From CAZFQD01 sp964520885 (GTDB lineage: Bacteria > Bacillota > Clostridia > Oscillospirales > SIG519), in NCBI GenBank assembly GCA_964520885.1, contig CAZFQD010000017.1:1-23700 (forward strand): a DNA stretch of 23,700 nt, in the 5' to 3' direction. Shown here piece after piece: positions 16,074-23,700 of this stretch (positions are counted from its first letter, which is position 1; each line of letters begins with the position of its first letter). A program made the position numbers and the translations under genes. The notes under the pieces were generated by a model. That model did not search any database and had not been told where the DNA came from. It was given only the letters and a program-made list of their open reading frames with translations.

Positions 16074-16973
16074 ATGAAATTTAAAAAAAGGATAAAATCT
16101 TATGAGAAAAAAAAATCAAGGTATGGCTATTATTTCATAGGTTTATGGGTTTTCGGTTTCATTTTTTTATTTCTTGTTCCACTTTTTACTTCTCTAATAT
16201 ATAGCTTTAGCAGTGTAAAGATAGAGGCGGGTTATGTCATTTTAAAAAATGTCGGCTTAGAAAATTATATATATGCTTTTACAGGCGATGCAAAATTTCC
16301 TACTGCTTTTGTTGAGACACTTACAACAGTTATTACGCAAACCCCATTACTTATTGTATTTAGTTTATTAATGGCAATAATTTTAAATCAAAATTTTTAC
16401 GGGAGGAGCTTAGTTAGAGCAATATTCTTTCTCCCAGTTATAATTGCAAGTGGTGTTGTAATTAATATAATTAAGGGCGATTCAATTTTAAGTTTACTTG
16501 TTTCTGGGCAACGTGCATCAATGATGTTTGAAGTAACTTCAACACAAGCTTTTATGCAAAATCTTGGGATAGATTCTAAGATTATCACGTTCATTACGAA
16601 TTCTGTTAATGATATTTTTAATCTTACTTGGAAATCTGGAATACAAATACTAATTTTTTTAGCTGCTCTTCAATCAGTCCCAGTTCAGCTTTATGAGGTT
16701 TCAAAGGTAGAAGGTGCAACTGCATGGGAAACTTTCTGGAAGATTACATTTCCTCTTATAATGCCAATGATAATGGTTAATACAATTTATTCCGTTATTG
16801 ATAACTACATTAGTTATTCAACTCCAGTTTTTAAACTAATTCAAGATTATTCTCAAAAAATTCAATTTGATAGTGCTTCAGCAATGTCGTGGATTAATTT
16901 TATTGTAATATTCGCAATAGTTTCTATTATTTATTTTGTCTTCAATAGGAAAACATTTTATTTGACAGACTAA
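16074..16973 (+). CDS. Sugar ABC transporter permease, MalF type (pair 2)
   Basis: Inner-membrane permease, 299 aa, six predicted membrane helices (first: YYFIGLWVFGFIFLFLVPLF). The cytoplasmic loop at about 207-228 reads YEVSKVEGATAWETFWKITF. The usual EAA is replaced by EVS, although the downstream glycine and P are kept, so ATPase coupling may be slightly different. GGTGAG (16063-16068), which overlaps the end of the DUF5696 gene, is 5 nt before the start, indicating tight coupling. The periplasmic loop after TM3 is unusually long (SGQRASMMFEVTSTQAFMQN). It partners with the protein 36 nt downstream. No second binding protein is encoded beside this pair. Confidence 0.9.
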   Translation: MKFKKRIKSYEKKKSRYGYYFIGLWVFGFIFLFLVPLFTSLIYSFSSVKIEAGYVILKNVGLENYIYAFTGDAKFPTAFVETLTTVITQTPLLIVFSLLMAIILNQNFYGRSLVRAIFFLPVIIASGVVINIIKGDSILSLLVSGQRASMMFEVTSTQAFMQNLGIDSKIITFITNSVNDIFNLTWKSGIQILIFLAALQSVPVQLYEVSKVEGATAWETFWKITFPLIMPMIMVNTIYSVIDNYISYSTPVFKLIQDYSQKIQFDSASAMSWINFIVIFAIVSIIYFVFNRKTFYLTD

Positions 16974-17009
16974 TTAATATTATATTTAGAATGAAAGGGG
17001 GACCTAAAA

Positions 17010-18035
17010 ATGGAGAAAATAGGCTTGTTTTTAATATTATTGAAAGAGAAATGGGATAATAAAGATTCTTATTTAAAAGATGTGAGATTTAAAGTTATTG
17101 TACATAAGGTCAAAAGTTTTTTTGTGGGCATTTCAATTTTTGTATTGTTGTTTGGAATATCTTTTATTATACTTTACCCTCTTTTATATATGCTAAGTGT
17201 ATCATTTAGAGTCCCAGAGGAATTATTTGACCCATCTGTTGTGTGGATTCCAAAGACTTTTACACTTGATAATATAAAAGCAGTTTGGGATATCACATCG
17301 TATCCGAGTGCATTTATAAGAACAATGTCGCTTGCATTATTAAGTACTGTATGTCAATGTTTTACATGTTCGCTTGTAGGATATGGATTTGCCCGTTTTA
17401 AATTCAAGGGAAGAGAAGTCCTTTTTATGGGTGTATTATTCACTCTTATTGTTCCGCCACAAGCAATTACAATGCCACTTTATTTAAATTTTGTGCATTT
17501 TGATTTTTTTGGTTTAGGTTCAATTATTCAAATATTTACTGGATCTAAGTTTGACATTTCAATTATTGATACTATTTGGCCATCCACTATTTCTGCATTT
17601 TTCGGATTAGGAATAAGAGCTGGTTTGTTTATTTATATATATAGACAATTTTTTAGAAATATGCCTTTGGAACTTGAAGAAGCCGCTTATATTGATGGAT
17701 GCAAGCCATTTAAGACTTATATTAGAGTGATGCTTCCTAATACTGGTCCAGTTGCACTTGTAACTTTTCTTTTTTCTATTGTTTGGTATTGGAATGATTT
17801 TTTCTATTCAGCATTATTTTTTAATAAGTCAAGGCCTCTTTCAGTTTTGGTTGGTAATCTTGCATATATTCTTGATACTTACAGAACTGATACTGGTGTA
17901 GCTTTAACTTTTGGTCAAACTCTTGCTTATTTGCAAGTTGCTTGTTTGCTATTTATATTACCATTACTAATTATGTATATTTTCTTGCAACGATATTTCA
18001 CACAAAGTATAGTTAGAGCAGGAATAGTTGGTTAA
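17010..18035 (+). CDS. Carbohydrate ABC transporter permease, MalG type (pair 2)
   Basis: Inner-membrane permease, 341 aa, longer than the usual 270-300 aa because of an N-terminal cytoplasmic extension of about 40 residues before the first helix (FVGISIFVLLFGISFIILYP). The EAA loop is canonical at about 223-241 (EEAAYIDGCKPFKTYIRVML, then P), and the C-terminus RAGIVG is typical. The start at 17010 follows a very strong AAAGGGGG site. It forms the second importer with the preceding permease. The GH95 gene follows after 42 nt. The presence of two complete permease pairs in one operon suggests two related oligosaccharides, or two importers sharing the large binding protein. Confidence 0.92.
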   Translation: MEKIGLFLILLKEKWDNKDSYLKDVRFKVIVHKVKSFFVGISIFVLLFGISFIILYPLLYMLSVSFRVPEELFDPSVVWIPKTFTLDNIKAVWDITSYPSAFIRTMSLALLSTVCQCFTCSLVGYGFARFKFKGREVLFMGVLFTLIVPPQAITMPLYLNFVHFDFFGLGSIIQIFTGSKFDISIIDTIWPSTISAFFGLGIRAGLFIYIYRQFFRNMPLELEEAAYIDGCKPFKTYIRVMLPNTGPVALVTFLFSIVWYWNDFFYSALFFNKSRPLSVLVGNLAYILDTYRTDTGVALTFGQTLAYLQVACLLFILPLLIMYIFLQRYFTQSIVRAGIVG

Positions 18036-18077
18036 AATATGAAATAATAGTTTAATTACATAAGTAAGGAGAAAAAA

Positions 18078-20435
18078 ATGATGTGGTATAGAAGTGCAGG
18101 CAAGGATTATTTTGAAACGTTACCAATTGGCAATGGTAGAATTGGAGCTTTAGTTTTTGGGGATGTCGTTTCGGAAAAAATAACATTAAATGAAGATACA
18201 TTATGGTCAGGATATTATAAGGATACTATTAATTATGAAGCTTATAATAACTTAGAGAAAGTTCGCAATCTCATTTTTGAGGGGGAAAATTTAGAAGCAC
18301 AAAGCATTATTGAAGAGAAGATGTTATCTTGCTGGTCGCAGTCGTATATGCCTTTGGGCGAATTACTTTTAAATTTTGAAAATGATAGTGATTATGTAGA
18401 TTACAAACGTGAGCTTAAGTTAGAAGAAGGAACTGTTAATATAACTTATAAAATAGATGATGTTATATATGAACGCAAAATTTTTATATCATATCCTGAT
18501 GATGTTATGGTAATTAATTTATCTTGTAATAAAAAAAGAATGCTTAATTTTAGTATGACTATGGATAGCAAAATAAAACATACTATTAAATGTATTGATA
18601 GAAATGTTATTATGAGCGGAAAATGTCCTACTCATGTGGAACCTAATTATATTGTGGATGCCAAAGAGCCTATTGTGTATGAAGATAATGGAGAAGGACT
18701 TGAATTTTTAGCATTTGCAAGTATTATTCCGAATGGTGATGCTGATATTTTATTAAATGAAGGCAAATTAATAGTTAAAAATGCTGATAACTGTACAATC
18801 ATATTCTCCAGTGCTAATAACTATAAGAGCGAAAAATACTATATTGAATGTGAGGATAAAGTAAATAAGGCATCTGCTAAATCGTTTAAGGAACTATTAG
18901 ATAATCATATTGAAGATTTTAAATCTATATTTAATAGAGTTAATTTTAAACTTGGGGAACATCCAAATTTACCTACCGATGAGAGAATAAAAAACTTTAT
19001 TCAAGGTAAAAAAGACAATGCACTTATCTCTTTGTTTTTTCAATATGGTAGATATCTTCTCATTTCATCTTCAAGGCAAGGAGTTCCTGCAAACTTACAG
19101 GGAATTTGGAGTTGGGAAATGCGTCCTGCTTGGAGTGCTAATTGGACTATAAATATTAACACTCAAATGAATTATTGGTTATCAGAAGTATGTAATTTGC
19201 CTGAATGTAGTAAAGTTCTTATAGAATGGATAAATAGCCTAATACCCTCTGGAGAAAAAACGGCAAGAATTCATTATAATTGTCGTGGATACTGTATGCA
19301 TCACAATGTTGATAATTGGGGAATTACTACACCAGTTAGTGATAATGCCCAGTGGGCATTTTGGCCTATGGCAGGGGTTTGGTTATGCCAACATGTTTTT
19401 GACCACTATTTATATAGTCTTGATAAGGATTATTTGAAGAAAGTTGCATTGCCCATTATTAAGGGAAGTGTGTTATTTTGCTTAGATTGGTTAGTGGAAG
19501 ATGAAAAAGGTTTTTTTGTAACTAATCCATCTATCTCGCCGGAAAATCCTTTCTTTGATATCAATGGAAATAGAGCAAATGTTACATATGGTTCTTGTAT
19601 TGATATGAGCTTGATAAGAGAGATATTTTCAAATTATTTAAATTTATGCAATATATTGCACATAAAGGATGATATTTATACTGAAATTGAAGAAAAATAT
19701 GAGAAGTTATTGCCTTATCTAATAACAAAAGATGGTCGTTTGTGTGAATGGAGCTACGATTATATTGAGGCAGAACCTGGACACAGACATTTATCAAATT
19801 TATATGGAATTTATCCGAGCAACATATTGGATAACGATATAATTAGAAAAGCGGCAAAGAAATCCTTTGAAAAAAGATTAGAGGATGGTGGGGCACAAGT
19901 CGGTTGGAGTATGGCATGGACTGTTGCGTTGGCGGCACGATTTAAGGATAAAGAAATAGCAACAAGATTTGTCAAGAAAATTATAAAGGAAGTAATTTCG
20001 CCTAATTTATTTAATATATATTTTGCACAGAATGTTAAAAACACTGGAAATGATAGCCATACAAATGCAGTAAATTATTCTCCTAAGGGTTGGTTTCAGA
20101 TTGATGGAAATTTAGGTGGAACAGCGGCAATTGCAGAGCTACTACTTCAAAGCCACGAAGGGTACATAGATTTACTTCCATGTTTGCCTAATGATTGGGA
20201 TAACGGAGTTATAGAAGGCTTGCGTGCAAGGGGAGACATTGAGGTTAATATGTCTTGGGAGAATGGCGAATTATTATGGGCGAATATAAAAACAGGCGAT
20301 AGATTTAATGAAGAAGAGCCTCTAATGATTCGTTATAATGATAACATTAAGGAAATAAAATGCAAAAAAAATCAAACGATTAAGCTTATTTCTGTATTAA
20401 ATATTGAAGGAGGCTTTAACTATGACATCGCGTGA
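18078..20435 (+). CDS. GH95 glycoside hydrolase (alpha-L-fucosidase or alpha-L-galactosidase)
   Basis: Inverting glycoside hydrolase of family 95, 785 aa, about the usual length. There is no signal peptide, so it acts in the cytoplasm on imported oligosaccharides. The N-terminal beta-sandwich begins WYRSAGKDYFETLPIGNGRI and is followed by helices and an (alpha/alpha)6 barrel from about 300 to 680. Counterparts of the catalytic residues of bifidobacterial AfcA are present: the N-x-N pair N359/N361 (TININTQMNYW), general acid E489 (SISPENPF) and D676 (FQIDGNLGG). The expected activity is release of alpha-1,2-L-fucose. Some GH95 enzymes prefer alpha-L-galactosides and I cannot decide between these. 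The start at 18078 has AAGGAG 6 nt upstream. It overlaps the next gene by 14 nt. GH95 is the main clue that fucosylated glycans are the operon's substrate. Confidence 0.93.
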   Translation: MMWYRSAGKDYFETLPIGNGRIGALVFGDVVSEKITLNEDTLWSGYYKDTINYEAYNNLEKVRNLIFEGENLEAQSIIEEKMLSCWSQSYMPLGELLLNFENDSDYVDYKRELKLEEGTVNITYKIDDVIYERKIFISYPDDVMVINLSCNKKRMLNFSMTMDSKIKHTIKCIDRNVIMSGKCPTHVEPNYIVDAKEPIVYEDNGEGLEFLAFASIIPNGDADILLNEGKLIVKNADNCTIIFSSANNYKSEKYYIECEDKVNKASAKSFKELLDNHIEDFKSIFNRVNFKLGEHPNLPTDERIKNFIQGKKDNALISLFFQYGRYLLISSSRQGVPANLQGIWSWEMRPAWSANWTININTQMNYWLSEVCNLPECSKVLIEWINSLIPSGEKTARIHYNCRGYCMHHNVDNWGITTPVSDNAQWAFWPMAGVWLCQHVFDHYLYSLDKDYLKKVALPIIKGSVLFCLDWLVEDEKGFFVTNPSISPENPFFDINGNRANVTYGSCIDMSLIREIFSNYLNLCNILHIKDDIYTEIEEKYEKLLPYLITKDGRLCEWSYDYIEAEPGHRHLSNLYGIYPSNILDNDIIRKAAKKSFEKRLEDGGAQVGWSMAWTVALAARFKDKEIATRFVKKIIKEVISPNLFNIYFAQNVKNTGNDSHTNAVNYSPKGWFQIDGNLGGTAAIAELLLQSHEGYIDLLPCLPNDWDNGVIEGLRARGDIEVNMSWENGELLWANIKTGDRFNEEEPLMIRYNDNIKEIKCKKNQTIKLISVLNIEGGFNYDIA

Positions 20436-21465
20436 TAGAGTTATAACAGCATTAAATCATAAACAACCAGATAAAGTGCCTGCGGCATTTGAATGTGTAG
20501 AATCAGTATACAAAAAATTGATGAAGCACAATGATTTTTCCGATAGTGAACAACTTTATAATAAATTTGGAATTGACATCCGTTATATTGCACCTAAATA
20601 TATTGGACCAGAGTTAAAGTCGTATAAAGATAAAAATGGCAACTTGGTTGAACAGTCCTTTTGGGGATATGAGTCAACTTATCATTGGACAGGAAAAGAA
20701 TTTAACTCCATTATAAGTTATTACCCTTTAGCTGAAATTGAAAGTATTGAGGATGTTGAAAATTATAATTGGCCAAGTGCCCAGTGGTTTGATTATGAAA
20801 GCATTAAACAACAATGTGAAAAATATAAAGATAAAGCTATAGTGATAGGTCATGAGGGACCATTTCAAATAGCGGCTTTTATAAGACCTATGGAGGATTT
20901 GCTTTATGATATGGCGGCTCAACCAGAAATTGCAAAAAGGATATATGACCGTATGGTAGAGTTTGAGTTAGAGTATTATGAACGCATATTTGAAGTGGCC
21001 GACGGTAACATTGCCATTCTAAGACCTCACGATGATTATGGAACGCAGATTTCACTTTTATTTAGTAAGGATATGTGGTGTGATTTCTTTAAGGATAATA
21101 CAAAAAAACTTGTTGACCTTACTCACAAATACAAAGCTTTTTATATGCAACATTCCTGCGGTGCAGTAAGAAATATTATTCCAGAGCTTATTAAATGTGG
21201 AGTTGATGTGCTTGAGCCTTTGCAAAAGGTAGCAGGACTTGAGCCCGAGAACTTAAAGCGTGATTTTGGCACAGATATTTCTTTCCATGGAGGCATTGAT
21301 ACACAAGGAGTTTTACCTCACGGAACACCAGAGCAGGTTATAGCTGAAACAAGACATTATATAGATGTATTAAATAAAAATGGTGGATATATACTTATGG
21401 CAAGTCAAGCTTTTGAGGGTGATGTACCTATTGAAAATATTGAGGCAATGTATTCAGTGAGGTAA
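20422..21465 (+). CDS. UroD-like cobalamin/methyl-transfer family protein
   Basis: Protein of the uroporphyrinogen-III decarboxylase superfamily, 347 aa. It is unlikely to make haem here. The zinc-type motif H244-S-C246-G (FYMQHSCGAV) resembles the H-x-C of MtaA/CmuA methyltransferases, and other family landmarks are HEGPFQIAAFIRP (near the N-terminal part), RPHDDYGTQ, and FHGGIDTQGVLPHGTPEQV near the C-terminus. The frame is open from a TTG at 20404, but AAGGAGG (20407-20413) lies 8 nt before the ATG at 20422, which I take as the start. It overlaps the end of GH95 by 14 nt, so the two are translationally coupled. Such UroD-like genes are recurrent in sugar-utilisation operons of Clostridia with unknown role. 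The protein ends abruptly (NIEAMYSVR), and an IS remnant starts immediately after, so a few C-terminal residues may be lost. Confidence 0.85.
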   Translation: MTSRDRVITALNHKQPDKVPAAFECVESVYKKLMKHNDFSDSEQLYNKFGIDIRYIAPKYIGPELKSYKDKNGNLVEQSFWGYESTYHWTGKEFNSIISYYPLAEIESIEDVENYNWPSAQWFDYESIKQQCEKYKDKAIVIGHEGPFQIAAFIRPMEDLLYDMAAQPEIAKRIYDRMVEFELEYYERIFEVADGNIAILRPHDDYGTQISLLFSKDMWCDFFKDNTKKLVDLTHKYKAFYMQHSCGAVRNIIPELIKCGVDVLEPLQKVAGLEPENLKRDFGTDISFHGGIDTQGVLPHGTPEQVIAETRHYIDVLNKNGGYILMASQAFEGDVPIENIEAMYSVR

Positions 21466-21494
21466 ATAAAGCAAATTGGAGATTATTGCTTTAT
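21466..21494 (+). other. Weak hairpin at the operon end
   Basis: Perfect 9-bp arms, ATAAAGCAA (21466-21474) and TTGCTTTAT (21486-21494), enclose an 11-nt loop directly after the UroD-like stop codon. Only two G/C pairs stabilise each arm and no T-tract follows, so it is a poor intrinsic terminator. The sequence also reads as part of a transposase remnant, so the symmetry may be accidental. Confidence 0.3.
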
Positions 21495-22114
21495 GCAGTT
21501 GCAAAAAAAGTTTCAACAGTTAGTGAACCCTGATAAAACAATAGCAGAAAATTCTGCGTTTATTATAGATGACACTATTGATGCACGCACAGGTTATAAA
21601 ATTGAAAACATTTCAATTGTTCATGACTATGTTGCAGAAAAAACTGAGTAGAAAACAATGCAAACAGCAGTATCAATAGAAATGTGCCAAGAATGTAGTG
21701 GTTTTAAATGCCGACAAGAGTGCACCGCTCATAAACTTACCAATGGGTTGGCAATGCTTAAACATAGCGTGCATCACGGATTTATGGCAAAATATGTTTT
21801 AGCAGACAGTTGGTTCGGTAGCTTAGCTTTTATTAAATGCAAAACAGCTAATGCAAGCACTCAAAAAAGAAGGGAGTGATGAAAAACGTTGTAGAAAATG
21901 GAATACTCGTTACTATGAAGTTACAGTAAATTATGAGGGAGTTGGTGATGCAAAACTTTATTTATGCCGTTTTCCATATCAAAAAGATTGGAGAGTTTTC
22001 TTGTCTACAAATACATCTTTGAAATTTGCAGATATGATGAAAATTTACTCAATAAGTTTGCACAAACAGCGATTTTGGAATCGCGAAAAATGTCTTGACA
22101 TTAGTGGGGTTTAG
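21468..22114 (+). pseudogene. Decayed IS4-type DDE transposase
   Basis: Remnant of an IS4-superfamily transposase, broken into at least three frames. Fragment one (about 21468-21526) reads KANWRLLLYAVAKKVSTVSE, then a frameshift leads to fragment two (about 21530-21650), containing AFIIDDTIDARTGYKIENIS with the first catalytic aspartate region (IDDT), and stops at TAG. Fragment three (about 21658-21879) includes MAKYVLADSWFGSLAFIK, the second catalytic Asp, but the region between the two is largely deleted. Fragment four (21851-22114) carries LKKEGSDEKRCRKWNTRYYE and KLYLCRFPYQKDWRVF, then degenerates at MMKIYSISLHKQ, where the family has IRWxIExFFKE. The third catalytic residue is therefore missing. 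I see no terminal inverted repeats or target-site duplications. It is nonfunctional and indicates past insertion behind the UroD-like gene. Confidence 0.82.
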
Positions 22115-22201
22115 CACATAATGGCGTTAGGAAAGTAGCATTTTTAGGTGTGCGAAACTCAAGTAATTAATAGGCAAAGATATTAAAAAAGCAACAAGGT
22201 A

Positions 22202-22233
22202 TTGACAATTACGTTCTCACGTAATTGTAATAT
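22202..22233 (+). promoter_or_regulatory. Promoter with dyad operator in an over-long spacer
   Basis: TTGACA (22202-22207) is followed by TAATAT (22228-22233) with a 20-nt spacer. Alternatively TGTAAT (22226-22231) would be spaced by 18 nt. The perfect 8-bp dyad CAATTACG (22206-22213) / CGTAATTG (22220-22227), with a 6-nt centre, fills the spacer. This geometry resembles MerR-type activated promoters. It drives the secreted repeat protein 26 nt downstream. Confidence 0.5.
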
Positions 22234-22258
22234 GAAAAAATTTAAAGGAGTGTAAAAA

Positions 22259-23700
22259 ATGTTAAGAAAAATCATCTCGGCAATACTATGCGTGTGTATG
22301 GTAATTTCTTTGTCTGGTTTATCGGCAATTCAAGGTTTGGCAATAGGTGGTGTTACTTCGGATTTTCTATCAATGGTAACTGGTGTTGATTTTGAAAATG
22401 ACGACACTACTTATTATCAGGAGCTGAGTGGTCAAATCACTGACGGTTCGTACTTTAGCAATATTTATAGTCAAAGTGGAAGGTCTGTAGAATACAAAAT
22501 GGTTGGTGGCCATTATATGGAAACATATTTTGATGCAAACAAGATTCCACAATACGCAGATAGTAATGCACTTGTATTTTGGCTAAAGACTCCAGCATAT
22601 ACAGGCCCAGTGGATGATTTCGCTAATTTAAATGTAGGACTTGCTACTAATGGTTCTTTTTGGAAGTTATGTCAATCACCAACATCTGATATGAAAATAA
22701 CCTATATTTCTGATGCGGATAAGTCGGTACGACAAATTCCTCTTAAATACCAAGTTGGTGTGTTTATGGATGCACCAAGTAATTTTGAAGGTTGGGTTGT
22801 TATTCCACTTGATATTTTGAGTACTAATGCTTGGGGAACAGAGGCTACTTCAAAAGATTTTTCAACCGCACCTACATTTATATTATATGACGAATGGACG
22901 CCAACAAATGATCTTAACAAGCTATTGTATATTGATTCTGTTGGTTTAGTAAAAAACATTAGTGCATTTAAATTAAGCTTAGGGGCAAAGTCTGAGGTAA
23001 ATTTGGTTATAGGTAATGATTTTGAAGAAAATGAGGAATGTTGCTATTATGCTCCAGCTTATGTATCTGATAACTCTTATTATAATAGCGATTACAGCCA
23101 AAAAGGTAGGTCGGTTGAAATTAATTTAAGCGGAGGCAATCAACTTGAAACTTATTTTGATGAAAATGATTATACTGATTCTCAAGCACTTGTATTTTGG
23201 CTAAAAACTCCAGAATATGACAATCCTTATGGCGATTTAGTTAATTTGGATTTAGGTATATTATGTGCAGGCACACGTTGGAATTTATGTCAATCACCAA
23301 CATCTGATATGAAAATAACCTATATTTCTGATGCGGATAAGTCGGTACAACAAATTCCTCTTAATCTCCAAAGTAGTGTGAATATGGATGCACCAAGTAA
23401 TTTTGAAGGTTGGGTTGTTGTTCCACTTGATGTTTTGAGTAATAATTGTTGGGGTACACCAGCTACAACAAAAGACCTTTCTGGTGTAACGTTTGCCGCT
23501 GTTAAACTTAGTTTAGTAATAGGTTGGACACCTGCAAATGATATTAATAAAAAAATATACTTTGATAGTATTGGCTTAACTAAGGATACAAATTCCTTTA
23601 TATCATCAGTACTTCCAGCAATTAATTATACATTTAATAGTTTCAATGTATCGGAAAATAATTTTATTACCAAAGTACAGCCAGGAACTAAAGCATCTGA
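22259..23700 (+). CDS. Secreted protein with two tandem carbohydrate-binding-like domains (runs off the window)
   Basis: Partial gene, open to the right edge with no stop (480 codons visible). The start ATG at 22259 has AAAGGAG (22244-22250) 8 nt upstream. A signal peptide (ISAILCVCMVISLSGLSAIQ) is followed by two homologous units of about 205 residues, near 44-248 and 254-440. Each begins DFExxxx, contains ALVFWLKTP, LCQSPTSDMKITYISDADKS and DAPSNFEGWVV, and ends with YIDSVGL or YFDSIGL. The terminal Y/F-D-S motif and beta-rich composition suggest CBM-like jelly-roll folds. I cannot assign a CBM family. After unit 2, a segment (SFNVSENNFITKVQPGT) resembles linker modules that in Clostridia precede Ig-like or dockerin domains, so an enzyme or anchor may follow downstream. 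It is outside the ten-gene operon and has its own promoter. Confidence 0.85.
   Translation, partial: MLRKIISAILCVCMVISLSGLSAIQGLAIGGVTSDFLSMVTGVDFENDDTTYYQELSGQITDGSYFSNIYSQSGRSVEYKMVGGHYMETYFDANKIPQYADSNALVFWLKTPAYTGPVDDFANLNVGLATNGSFWKLCQSPTSDMKITYISDADKSVRQIPLKYQVGVFMDAPSNFEGWVVIPLDILSTNAWGTEATSKDFSTAPTFILYDEWTPTNDLNKLLYIDSVGLVKNISAFKLSLGAKSEVNLVIGNDFEENEECCYYAPAYVSDNSYYNSDYSQKGRSVEINLSGGNQLETYFDENDYTDSQALVFWLKTPEYDNPYGDLVNLDLGILCAGTRWNLCQSPTSDMKITYISDADKSVQQIPLNLQSSVNMDAPSNFEGWVVVPLDVLSNNCWGTPATTKDLSGVTFAAVKLSLVIGWTPANDINKKIYFDSIGLTKDTNSFISSVLPAINYTFNSFNVSENNFITKVQPGTKAS
22667..22746 (+). repeat. Direct repeat, copy 1 (unit 1 of secreted protein)
   Basis: This 80-bp stretch recurs at 23285-23364 with 79 identical positions (only 22731 G versus 23349 A differs), offset by 618 bp. 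It encodes the core CQSPTSDMKITYISDADKSV of the domain. The surrounding parts of the two domains have diverged much more, so this block has been homogenised or recently duplicated. Confidence 0.95.
23285..23364 (+). repeat. Direct repeat, copy 2 (unit 2 of secreted protein)
   Basis: Partner of the 80-bp block at 22667-22746, one mismatch. A second conserved block follows in both copies (GATGCACCAAGTAATTTTGA, ending in GGTTGGGTTGTT), encoding DAPSNFEGWVV. Confidence 0.95.

Noticed and set aside
18078..20435. Possible secretion of the GH95 enzyme.
   Set aside because: The N-terminus MMWYRSAGKDYFETLP begins directly with the catalytic family's first conserved segment and has no hydrophobic leader.

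Overview
The window comes from a low-GC, Gram-positive bacterium, most likely a gut or anaerobic Clostridia member. Evidence for this: strongly AT-rich DNA, strong AGGAGG-type ribosome binding sites, several GTG/TTG starts, and families typical of Clostridia and Paenibacillus (PocR-AraC regulator, DUF5696, sugar-operon UroD-like proteins). No tRNA, rRNA or CRISPR was seen.

Layout. (1) 170-4093, minus strand: a three-gene sugar catabolic cassette transcribed aldolase -> FGGY kinase -> fucose/arabinose-isomerase-family enzyme. (2) 4216-5052, plus: a PocR-AraC regulator divergent from that cassette. (3) 5308-6309, minus: a LacI-family repressor, divergent from the large operon. (4) 6310-6889: a regulatory region with two opposed sigma-A-like promoters flanking a perfect 23-bp inverted repeat. 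(5) 6890-21465, plus: a ten-gene operon. It encodes a very large solute-binding protein, a first pair of sugar ABC permeases, an NHL/TPR membrane protein, a Yip1-like membrane protein, a secreted DUF5696 protein, a second pair of permeases, a cytoplasmic GH95 alpha-L-fucosidase-type hydrolase and a UroD-like methyltransferase homologue. (6) 21468-22114: a frameshifted IS4-type transposase remnant directly behind the operon. (7) 22259 to the right edge: an incomplete secreted protein with two tandem carbohydrate-binding-like domains.

How it fits together. Extracellular glycans are probably bound by the large solute-binding protein and imported by the permeases, powered by an ATPase encoded elsewhere. 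They are then trimmed inside the cell by GH95 (which has no signal peptide), and the released sugar is isomerised, phosphorylated and cleaved by the minus-strand cassette. Fucose or a stereochemically similar sugar (L-galactose, D-arabinose) is the simplest candidate substrate. The aldolase belongs to the FBA/tagatose family rather than the FucA family, so the pathway is not the textbook one.

The most interesting part is the NHL-TPR / Yip1 / DUF5696 trio lodged between two permease pairs that share one visible binding protein. All three look like envelope proteins of unknown role, and together they suggest a poorly described accessory module for oligosaccharide uptake or surface processing.
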